DNA from: CAVRZY01 sp963725415
GTDB lineage: Bacteria > Acidobacteriota > Terriglobia > Bryobacterales > Bryobacteraceae
Assembly: GCA_963725415.1 (NCBI GenBank)
Contig: CAVRZY010000082.1
Span: forward strand, 1-47,896
DNA: 47,896 nt
Reading direction: 5' to 3'
Shown here: positions 17,901 through 25,967 of the stretch, in pieces
Numbering within the stretch: position 1 is the first letter of the stretch
How the letters are laid out: the number at the start of each line of letters is the position of its first letter
Made by a program: the position numbers and the translations under genes
The notes under the pieces: generated by a model
Told to the model about the DNA's origin: nothing
The model's input: only the letters and a program-made list of their open reading frames with translations
Database searches by the model: none

Positions 17901-18250
17901 CTGGAGAACGCCAGCGCCGGGGTCACGATGTCCTCGACGGTAGTGGGATCGCCTTCCGCGGGACCGTGCCAGACGCTGCCGCCGAAGGTGGTGATGTAGA
18001 TCCTGGCCGGATCCAGCGGGTCGGGGATGACGCGGTGCCCCCATTTGAAGTTGAAGCCGCGGATGCGCTGCCAGGTCTCGCCATGGTCAGTCGAGCGCCA
18101 GGCCGAAGACTCGAAGCCGCAAGCGTAGAGGTTGGAAGGGTCGCGCGGATCGATCGCGACGTCGTAAATGTGCTGGTCGCTCCGGAGCACGTTGCTCCAG
18201 GTGGCGCCTCCGTCCGTGGCAGGGCTAGCAACAAGGTTTTCGGATTCCCA
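17897..18250 (-). pseudogene. C-terminal remnant of a BNR/sortilin-type beta-propeller protein
   Basis: About 115 codons encode beta-propeller repeats with Asp-box-like motifs (DGGATWSNV, STDHGETWQRI) and end in SVWHGPAEGD…VTPAL. This is the C-terminal end of secreted exo-sialidase-like or VPS10-like propeller proteins. Similarity stops near 18240; upstream there is no start, signal peptide or further propeller, only the promoter region of the divergent epimerase gene. The stop overlaps the start of the Fe-S gene as ATGA. Either the 5' part was deleted or two sequences were joined near 18240. Confidence 0.6.
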
Positions 18251-18342
18251 GTTCCGAATGTAGCATGGTGGCCAGCCCAAGCCGGGCCGGGCGCCGCCGC
18301 GGGCCTTTTCTCTGTACACTGGAATTCTTAGCGGGGTTTTCT

Positions 18343-19317
18343 GTGCGTCTGATTGTTACCGGGGCGGCGGGATTCATCGGCTCGCACATGTGCGATCGGC
18401 TGCTGGCCGAGGGGCATAGTGTGCTGGGGCTGGATAATCTGCTGACCGGGTCCCTGGCCAACCTGGCCCATCTGGAAGGGAATCCCCAGTTCCAGTTCAT
18501 CTTGCACGACGTCACCCAGCCCACTGAGGTGGAAGGCTTTGTGGATGGGGTGCTGCACCTGGCCTCGCCCGCCAGCCCTAAGGACTATCTGGCGTTTCCG
18601 ATCGAGACACTGGCCGTGGGATCGCTGGGGACGCGGCAGATGCTGGAGGTGGCGCGGCGTTACAATGCGCGGTTCCTGCTGGCCTCAACCTCGGAATGTT
18701 ACGGCGACCCGCTCGAGCACCCGCAGGTGGAGACCTACTGGGGCAACGTCAATCCAGTGGGCCTGCGTTCCTGCTACGACGAAAGCAAGCGCTTCGCGGA
18801 AGCGCTGACCATGGCCTATCACCGGACCTATGGGCTGCGCACCAACATCGCGCGGATCTTCAATACCTACGGGCCGCGCATGAAGCTGGACGATGGCCGG
18901 GTGGTCCCCGCGTTCCTGGGCCAGGCCTTGCGTGGGGAACCCATGACGGTTTTTGGCAACGGTATGCAGAGCCGCAGTTTCTGTTACATCAGCGACCTGG
19001 TGGAGGGGCTCTACCGGCTCATGCAATCCGAGGAACGTCTTCCGGTGAACCTAGGCAATCCCTGCGAGATGACCATCCTGGAGTTCGCCGAGCAGATTGA
19101 GAAACTGATTGGCGCCTCCTGCCGGATCGAATATGGGCCGCTGCCGGAGGACGATCCTCAAAAGCGCAGGCCGGATATCTCGAAAGCCAGGCAGGTGCTA
19201 GGTTGGGAACCGCAAGTGCCGCTGGAAAAGGGCCTGCGGGAGACCATCCAGTACTTCCGTGAGGCATGTTTCGTGCAAAGCCGCCAAGTCCCCGCAGAGC
19301 ACGCAAAGTCTACTTAG
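18343..19317 (+). CDS. UDP-glucuronate decarboxylase-like NAD-dependent sugar epimerase
   Basis: The 324-residue protein is an extended short-chain dehydrogenase: Rossmann motif TGAAGFIGSH at the start, the STSECYGDP segment, and the catalytic Tyr-Lys pair in SCYDESKRFAE preceded by NPVGLR. The combination GNVNPVGLRSCYDE is typical of UDP-xylose synthase (UXS), which turns UDP-glucuronate into UDP-xylose for polysaccharide synthesis; related dTDP-glucose dehydratases are the alternative. Start is GTG 18343, because the Rossmann motif begins five codons later. The last codons (AEHAKST) come from a CGCARAG-type repeat at the gene end. The end overlaps the convergent Fe-S gene by eight bases. 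Confidence 0.88.
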   Translation: MRLIVTGAAGFIGSHMCDRLLAEGHSVLGLDNLLTGSLANLAHLEGNPQFQFILHDVTQPTEVEGFVDGVLHLASPASPKDYLAFPIETLAVGSLGTRQMLEVARRYNARFLLASTSECYGDPLEHPQVETYWGNVNPVGLRSCYDESKRFAEALTMAYHRTYGLRTNIARIFNTYGPRMKLDDGRVVPAFLGQALRGEPMTVFGNGMQSRSFCYISDLVEGLYRLMQSEERLPVNLGNPCEMTILEFAEQIEKLIGASCRIEYGPLPEDDPQKRRPDISKARQVLGWEPQVPLEKGLRETIQYFREACFVQSRQVPAEHAKST

Positions 19318-20620
19318 GGGAAAACCCGCCTTCGCGATAGGCATGGGCCAGCACCTCGACGGGGTGAATGGGCCGTTTACCCAGGGCCTGATCGATCTGG
19401 ATTGAGGCCAGAGGGCAGTCGCTCACTAAGAGGTCAGCCTCCGCGGCGGCCATTTCGTCGAAGGCTTTCTTGCCAGCCAGCATGGCCAGCGGGAAGAACT
19501 CCTTCTTCATGGCCCAGGTGCCGTCGTGGCCGGAGCACTGCTCGACCAGCTTGACGGTGGTTCCCGGGATCAGTCGCATCAGGTCGCGGGAGCGGTAGCC
19601 GATGTTCTGCGCCCGCAGGTGGCAGGGCAGGTGATAAGCAATGCGCCCGGGCGAGGAACGGAAATCCCGATTGAACTGCCCCTCCTTCTTGAGCTCGAAC
19701 AGGTACTCGCAGAGGTCCATGGTGGCGGCGGCCAGTTCCCTGGCTTCGGGAGTCCCGACCAGCTCCGGGTACTCCTTACGGAGCGTGTAGGAGCAGGTGG
19801 GGTCGATGGCCAGCACCTTCTTGCCGGCCCGCACGTGCGGCAGCAGCGACTCGACGTTCTGCCGGGCCAGGCGCTTGGCCAGCTCGATATCGCCGGCCTC
19901 CAGCGCCGGCATGCCGCAGCAGTTCTGTTTTGGGCAGCCCAGCGAGATCCCGTTTTTCGAGAAGACCTCGACGGCGGCTCTGCCCACCTGGGGGCCGTTG
20001 TAATTCACCGAGCAGGTCACGAACAGGATCGCTTTGGAAGGATCCCCAGCCGGCGGGGGATTCCTGTGGTACCACTCCTCGAAGGTCTCGGAATGAAACT
20101 CCGGAAGGATCTTGTCGCGGTGGATGCCAAGGGTCAGTTCAAGGCCGACGCGCAGCAGCGGGTTACGGTTGGCCCAGTTGGCCAGGCCCGCGCAACAGCC
20201 CGCCATCTTGCCCAACAACTCGGGCCGCGAGAGCAGGCGGGAGCGCAGGTCGAAGCCGCGCTCTTTCCTGCGGATGGCGTTGGCACGCAGCATCAAGCGC
20301 GGGAAATCGAGCTGGAACTGGTGTCCGTCGCCGGGAGTGTACGGACACTTAACGTAGCAGATCTTGCACTGGTAACAAGTGTCGATGACCCGATCGACCT
20401 GCGCCGGAGTGAGCTTGCGCACGTCGCCCTCGTAGCCGTCCACGGCTTTGAACAGCTCGGGGAACGAGGGGCACAGGTTGAAACAGAGCCGGCAGAGGTG
20501 GCAGATCTCGAAGACCCGCTCGAGTTCCTGCTGAAACCCGGCTTTGTCCCAATAACGCGGATCGCTGGGGCTGTAGCAGAGGCCGGGGCCAGGGGTGCCG
20601 CTGATCATAGGGGTAGCCAA
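19310..20620 (-). CDS. Fe-S/CCG-domain protein, heterodisulfide-reductase-like partner of rubrerythrin
   Basis: It encodes 436 residues. Two ferredoxin-like 4Fe-4S motifs, CHLCRLCFNLCPS and CYQCKICYVKCPY, lie in the first 115 residues. Two CCG domains follow (CPKQNCCGMP near the middle; LPCHLRAQN and CSGHDG toward the end). No membrane segment is evident, so it is probably cytosolic, passing electrons between a donor and its partner. It lies 18 bases downstream of the rubrerythrin gene and is almost certainly co-transcribed; such pairs are known in several phyla and suggest delivery of electrons for peroxide reduction. Homologues are often labelled GlcF-like, but no glycolate oxidase subunits are present here. 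Confidence 0.85.
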   Translation of the reverse strand: MATPMISGTPGPGLCYSPSDPRYWDKAGFQQELERVFEICHLCRLCFNLCPSFPELFKAVDGYEGDVRKLTPAQVDRVIDTCYQCKICYVKCPYTPGDGHQFQLDFPRLMLRANAIRRKERGFDLRSRLLSRPELLGKMAGCCAGLANWANRNPLLRVGLELTLGIHRDKILPEFHSETFEEWYHRNPPPAGDPSKAILFVTCSVNYNGPQVGRAAVEVFSKNGISLGCPKQNCCGMPALEAGDIELAKRLARQNVESLLPHVRAGKKVLAIDPTCSYTLRKEYPELVGTPEARELAAATMDLCEYLFELKKEGQFNRDFRSSPGRIAYHLPCHLRAQNIGYRSRDLMRLIPGTTVKLVEQCSGHDGTWAMKKEFFPLAMLAGKKAFDEMAAAEADLLVSDCPLASIQIDQALGKRPIHPVEVLAHAYREGGFSPK

Positions 20621-20638
20621 CAGGCGGTCGGCTGACTT

Positions 20639-21058
20639 TTACGAGATTGCCTTCAGGCCCTGGGTGAAGCGAGCAGCATGGGATTTCTCGGCCTTGGCGA
20701 GGGTCTCGAACCACTCGGCGATTTCCGGGAAACCTTCCTCGCGGGCGGTTCTTGCCATCACCGGATACATCTCGGTGTATTCGTGGGTCTCGCCCGCGAT
20801 GGCCGCCTGGAGGTTGGAGACCGTGTCGCCGATCGCAAGACCGGTGGCGGGATCGCCGACCGCCTTCAGATAATCCAGGTGCCCGTGGGCGTGCCCGGTC
20901 TCGCCCTCGGCCGTGTCACGGAACAGCCCGGCGATGTCGGGATAACCTTCCACGTCGGCCTGCTTGGCGAAATAGAAGTAGCGCCGGTTAGCCTGGGACT
21001 CCCCGGCGAAAGCGTATTTGAGATTCTCGTGTGTCCTTGTGCCCTTGAGTGATGGCAT
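20639..21058 (-). CDS. Rubrerythrin (diiron domain only)
   Basis: The 139-residue four-helix ferritin-like protein has the diiron ligands in order: an N-terminal Glu in FAGESQANRRY, ExxH in EGETGHA, Glu residues in AGETHEYTEMY, and ExxH in AEKSHAARF. The C-terminal rubredoxin-like domain of classical rubrerythrins is missing, so electrons must come from another protein, plausibly the Fe-S partner encoded directly downstream. The expected role is cytosolic hydrogen peroxide reduction. A strong Shine-Dalgarno (GAAGGAGA) precedes the ATG. Confidence 0.92.
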   Translation of the reverse strand: MPSLKGTRTHENLKYAFAGESQANRRYFYFAKQADVEGYPDIAGLFRDTAEGETGHAHGHLDYLKAVGDPATGLAIGDTVSNLQAAIAGETHEYTEMYPVMARTAREEGFPEIAEWFETLAKAEKSHAARFTQGLKAIS

Positions 21059-21183
21059 GGTTTGTCTCCTTCTCCTGAATAATGAGTCTGTGCTGGCTCA
21101 GCCCTGCGCCAGCCCCGAATGTATTTATTGTAACCCGAAATGCGCCGCTTACGCCCATCTTTGGTATGCTTGCCTATTCACCC

Positions 21184-22783
21184 ATGAAAAAGACAATCGC
21201 CTTGCTCATCGCCGCTGTGATTCTGCCCCTGGTGCTGCCGGCCCAGGAAAAGGTGGACCTGCTGGTTGTTAATCGAATCAAGGCCGAGGCGTTCGAGAAC
21301 TCCAAGGTCATGGACCACGCGTTCTATCTCACCGACGTCTACGGCCCGCTGCTGGCCGATTCGCCGAACTACCGGAACGCCGCCGCGTGGGTCATCAAGA
21401 CGCTCAAGGAATGGGGCATCGAAGATGCCAAGACCGAGAAATGGGGGACCTTTGGACGGAGCTGGTCCTACAGCCGGTTCGCGGCGCACATGCTGGAACC
21501 GCAGCAGACCTCGTTGATCGGTGTGCCGCAGTCCTATGCGCCGGGCACCGACGGACCGGTGTCCGGCGAGGTGATTCTGGCGCCCATCCGTACCCCCCAG
21601 GAGGCGGAGAAGTACAAGGGCAAGCTGAAGGGCAAGATGGTGATGCTGGAGCAGCCGCGCGAGCTGTCGCTCCACCTCACCCCGGACGCGCGCCGCTACA
21701 CCGATGCCGAGCTGGCGGAGATAGCGAAAGCCCCCGAGGCCGGGGTGCAACGCCGTTTCGAGTTTCCCATGCCGCCCGTGGTCGGACCCACGCCTCCCGG
21801 CCCGCCGGCCGAGATGCGCCAGAGGATGGAGGAGTTCCAGTTCCTGCGCACCAAGCTCACTCAGTTGCTCAAGGACGAGGGCGTGCTGGTGGCAATCCAG
21901 TGCGGCTCGCGGGGAGACGACGGGACCATTTTCACCACCCCGGCCGGCTCGCGCGAACCCAAGGATCCCCTGCCCCCTCCCACCATCGCTCTGGCCGCCG
22001 AGCACTATAACCGCATCGCGCGGCTCCTCGACAAGAAGATTCCCGTGCGCCTGGAAGTTGACGTCAAGGCCCAGTTTCACGAGGACTCCACCGACGGCAT
22101 GAACGTCATCGCCAGCCTCCCGGGCGGCAAGAAGAAGGATGAGATCGTCATGATTGGCGCACACCTGGATTCGCACCAGGCCGCCACGGGAGCCACCGAT
22201 AACGCGGCTGGCAGCGCCGTGATGATGGAGGTCATGCGCATCCTGAAGGTCCTGGATCTGAAGATGGATCGCACGGTGCGGCTGGGCTTGTGGGACGCCG
22301 AGGAGTTGGGCTTGGTGGGTTCGCGGAACTACGTCAAGGAGCATTTCGCGGATCGCGAGACCATGGCCGTCACATCCGAGCACTCGAAGTTTTCGGGCTA
22401 TTTCAACTTCGACAACGGCAGCGGCAAGATCCGGGGCGTGTACCTCCAGAACAACGACGCCATGCGGCCCATCTTTCAGGCCTGGCTCGAAGCCTTTCCC
22501 CGACATGGGCGCGGCCACGCTGAGCATCCGCAACACCAGCGGCACCGACCATCTCTCCTTTGACGCCGTGGGTCTGCCAGCCTTCCAGTTCATCCAGGAC
22601 CCGCTGGATTACTCGACCCGCACCCACCACACCAACATGGACACCTACGACCGGCTTCAACGGGGCGACCTGATGCAGGCCACCGCCATCATCGCCTCGT
22701 TCGTCTACAACGCGGCCACGCGGCCGGAGCTGCTGCCACGCAAGCCGCTGCCCAAGCCCCAGCCGGCGGGGCGCAGGCCTTAA
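21184..22783 (+). CDS. Secreted M28-family zinc metallopeptidase, one homopolymer frameshift
   Basis: The reconstructed protein has about 532 residues. A signal peptide (residues 1-20, …LPLVLPAQE) is followed by a PA-like insert (~100-300) and an M28 aminopeptidase domain. The zinc ligands appear in GAHLDSHQ, TDNAAGSAV, DAEELGLVGS and HTNMDTYDR. It should remove N-terminal residues from peptides outside the cytoplasm. The frame breaks in the CCCC run near 22497-22501; removing one C restores FPDMGAATLSIR and continues to the stop at 22783. It is divergent from rubrerythrin, and a TATGCT -10-like hexamer lies at about 21167. Confidence 0.88.
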
Positions 22784-22804
22784 GCTCTCACTGCGCTGAT
22801 TCGC

Positions 22805-22868
22805 GTAATTCGGGGACTGGCGCGAATTTCGCCGCCTTTGCGAAATTCGTGGCCTGTACCCGAATTAC
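22805..22868. repeat. REP-like hairpin
   Basis: Imperfect inverted repeats at 22805-22831 and 22841-22868 form a long stem. The arms read GTAATTCGGGGACTGGC… and, in reverse complement, GTAATTCGGGTACAGGCC…, sharing the CGGGnACnGGC core of the elements at 2543 and 34025. It lies between the M28 peptidase gene and the padR promoter and may also act as a terminator. Confidence 0.75.
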
Positions 22869-22923
22869 CCTTCCCGAATCAATCCGCTCAAGGAAACTGG
22901 GGGAGGGCAACAAGAGCGCGCCC

Positions 22924-22952
22924 TTGACATTTCCTTGCGCTTGGGTCACACT
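22924..22952 (+). promoter_or_regulatory. Putative padR promoter
   Basis: A perfect -35 hexamer TTGACA (22924-22929) is followed after 17 bases by a weak -10 (CACACT, 22947-22952). Transcription would begin only a few bases before the ATG at 22968, giving a very short or no leader. Confidence 0.4.
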
Positions 22953-22953
22953 A

Positions 22954-22972
22954 CCCATAGTCTAGCTATGGG
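22954..22972. promoter_or_regulatory. Palindrome over the padR start codon, possible operator
   Basis: CCCATAG-TCTAG-CTATGGG is a perfect 7-base inverted repeat with a 5-base spacer; the right half contains the ATG of padR. PadR-family repressors usually bind such dyads at their own promoters, so autoregulation is a reasonable inference. Confidence 0.5.
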
Positions 22973-23312
22973 ACGAGAAGAGCACACATTTCGCGCCGAG
23001 ATCCCGCCAGGGACCCTCTATATGTTGATTTTGAAAACCCTGACCCGCGGCCCGATGCACGGTTATGGCATCGCCCAGCACATCCAGCAAGTGTCCGACG
23101 AGGTGCTTCAGGTGGAAGAAGGCTCCCTCTATCCGGCTTTGCAGCGCATGCTGATCAAGGGCTGGGTGAGCGCTGAGTGGGGCCAGTCGGAGAACAACCG
23201 CCGGGCGCGCTACTACCGCCTGACGCCGTCGGGCCGGAAACAACTCGGCATTGAGGTTTCCGAGTTCACCCACGTGATGGATGCCATCGCGCGCGTGATC
23301 CAGCCGGCCTGA
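22968..23312 (+). CDS. PadR-family transcriptional repressor
   Basis: This 114-residue protein has a winged-helix PadR domain: LYMLILKTLTRGPMHGYGI, then VEEGSLYPALQRM, then the wing with RRARYYRLTPSGRKQL. The short length and C-terminal helix match the small PadR group that sits in front of acidobacterial permease tandems. Start ATG 22968 lies within a palindromic site that could be its own operator. It is followed 13 bases later by the first permease, so it probably controls these genes in response to an unknown ligand. Confidence 0.93.
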   Translation: MGREEHTFRAEIPPGTLYMLILKTLTRGPMHGYGIAQHIQQVSDEVLQVEEGSLYPALQRMLIKGWVSAEWGQSENNRRARYYRLTPSGRKQLGIEVSEFTHVMDAIARVIQPA

Positions 23313-23325
23313 GAGGAAGCGCACG

Positions 23326-25967
23326 ATGGGTTCGATGGCGGAGATCTGGCGCAAGCTGCGGGTGCTGCTCCGGCGAGACCGGTTCGACCACGACTTGGAA
23401 GAAGAGATGCGCTTCCACTTGGAGATGAAGACCCGGGAGAAGCGCGCGGCGGGCATGCACTCCGACGAGGCGCGCTACGCGGCCCGGCGGCAGTTCGGGA
23501 ACGTGACGTTATTGAAGGAGGTGAGCCGGGAGATGTGGGGATGGGCATCGGTTGAACGGCTTGTTCAGGACCTGCGGTATGCGGCTCGAGTGTTGAGGCG
23601 CAGCCCCGGATTCACTGCGGTGGCGGTGCTCACGCTGGCGCTGGGCATCGGGGCCAACACGACGATTTTCAGCGTCCTCAACGCGGTTCTGCTCCGCGAT
23701 CTTCCAGTGGATGATCCAGGCAGACTCGTTTCTTTCCTGCCCGCTCAATCCTTCTCCTATCCCGACTATCTGGATTTCCGCGACCAGAGCACATCGTTCA
23801 GCGGCATATGCGCGCTGTATTCAGGGGTCGCCGCGAGCCTGAGTGGAGGCGGCACCGCGGATCGCGTGGTTGGGGAGGTCGTGACTGCGAACTATTTCTC
23901 TGTCCTGGGGGTTCGGCCGACGCTGGGGCGCGGATTCGTTTCGCAAGAAGACCGCGTCACAAGTCCCGTGGTGATTTTCAGCCACGCGCTATGGCGGCGC
24001 GATTTCGCCTCCGATCCGAGCATTCTCGGACATGCAGTGCGGATCAACAACCACAGCTACACGATCGTTGGGATCGCGCCGCCGGGTTTTGCCGGAACGC
24101 GCCGGGGATTCGCCGCCGATTTCTGGGTGCCGGTTTCCATGGCCGAGCATATCATGCCGTGGGCCGCCGAGGCCAGGCTGCTTGCGGCCCGGGATCAGCG
24201 GGGGTTCGTGCTCCTCGGTCGTCTCAAGCGAGGCCTTACGCGAGAGCAGGCCGGGGCCGACGTTCGGCTGATCAGCGACCGTATCCGCCAACTGACGGGG
24301 TTGGCGCCGCGAAAGATCGTCTCTCTTGAAGCAGCGGGCGGTATTCCCGGCTCGAGAGGCCGTCAAATCGCCGACTGGACGACGGTCCTGATGGTCGTGG
24401 TGGCAGTCCTCCTGCTGATTGCCTGTGCGAACGTCGCCAATCTACAGCTCGTGCGGGCCAGCTCGCGCAAAAGGGAAATCGGAATACGGCTCGCCATCGG
24501 CGCCAGCCGCAACCGCGTCCTTCGCCAGTTGCTTACAGAGAGCGTTCTGCTGGCTGGGGTGGGCGCCGCAATTGGTTATGTGCTCGCTGTGGCCGCCACG
24601 CATGCCATGTCGCGGCTCGAACTGCCGGCGCGTGAAAGCATCACCGTGGATGTGTCGCCTGATGGCACAGTCCTGCTGTTCACAGCAGCGCTAGCCGTCG
24701 TGACGGGCATCGCATTTGGGCTGGCGCCGGGCTTGCGGGCTGCGCGTCAGGATCCGGTGCGCGGGCTGAAGGGGGACGCCTCCCTGGGTAGAGTGGCGGG
24801 ACTCGGGCTGCGCAATGGCTTGGTGGTTACGCAGGTTGCACTCTCGGTGGTGCTTCTGGCCGGCGCTGGGCTGTTCCTTCGGAGCTTGTGGAAGATGCTG
24901 GCCATCGATCCGGGATTTCACCCCGACAACGTGCTGGTCCTGAATCTCGATCCGCGCCTCCAGGGATACTCGAAGGACGCAACGATGCGCCTGTTTCGAT
25001 CCATCGAGGAGCGCCTGACCCGTCTGCCGGGTGTGCGCTCGATGAGCTTCGTCAGCATCGTACCGCTGAGCATGTACACAAGCGGCCGTGGTTTCTGGGC
25101 CGACAGTCAGCGCGACGAAAAAACCAGACAGACGAACGTTGTCGTGGTTAGTGCCGGCTATTTTGAGACGCTGGGGATTCCGCTGCTGCGGGGCCGGAGC
25201 TTCGAGCGGACCAGGAGCTCCGAAGATCCGCAGGCCATCATCAGCGAGACGGCGGCCCGGCTCTTTTCCCGGGCCAAGATCCTATCGGCCGGCGAATTCT
25301 GACTTACAACCGCAAGCGGGCTTACGAAGTGATCGGCGTGGCACCGGACACCAAACTGGCGACGATCGGCGAAGCGCTGGCGCCATGTATGTATCAGTTG
25401 CTCGAGCAGGAGCCGGGAAGCGCCGTCTTCGGCATGGCCGTTCTGGTCAAGACCGAAAGCGATCCGCAAGCGATGATCAGACCGGTTCGCGACCAGATCG
25501 CCGCGCTCGATCGCGATTTGCCTGTGTACGGTGTGGAGACGATGGAAGCTCATGTCCGCAAGGCGCTTGTCGGCTCGAGGCTGTCCGCGATGCTGTTCGG
25601 GGCGTTCGGTGTGTTGGGGTTGGCCATCGCCGCCGTGGGCCTGTACGGCCTGATGAGTTACACAGTGCGTTGCCGGAGGAAAGAGATAGCGATCCGGGCG
25701 GCGCTGGGCGCGTCTCCGATTCGCGTGGTGCGCGCCGTTGCGGCGCAAGGGATGGCGCTGGTGGCCTTCGGTCTGGCGGTTGGTCTCGCTGCCACACTGC
25801 CCGCCTCCAGGCTGCTTTCGAGCTTTCTCTATGGCGTCACGGCGACCGATGCCTGGACCTTCGCTGCTGTCCCTGTCGTGCTCCTAGCTGCCGCGCTCAC
25901 TGCGGTCGCCATCCCCGCGCGCCGGGCGGCCACAATCGACCCCATGGAGGCCCTGCGCTATGAGTGA
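23326..25967 (+). CDS. MacB-like ABC permease (acidobacterial orphan permease type), one frameshift
   Basis: The reconstructed protein has about 880 residues. The N-terminal ~85 residues form a helical domain (RFDHDLEEEMRFHLEMK…YAARRQFGN) typical of acidobacterial duplicated orphan permeases. Next comes a FtsX/MacB-type unit: first helix with VLTLALGIGANTTIFSV, periplasmic domain, three further helices, a second unit and the closing IDPMEALRYE. No ATPase is encoded nearby. A T is missing from the run at about 25262-25265; restoring it links …ARLFFPGQDPIGRRIL to the downstream frame. Its stop overlaps the start of the next permease by eight bases, so the two are translationally coupled. Confidence 0.88.

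Noticed and set aside
19310..20620. Glycolate oxidase subunit GlcF
   Set aside because: The domain layout fits, but no glcD/glcE is nearby and the partner gene is rubrerythrin.
21178..22593. Long antisense open frame opposite the M28 peptidase gene
   Set aside because: High GC content opens the complementary frame; the His/Leu/Gly-rich translation has no domain features, while the other strand has all the zinc motifs.
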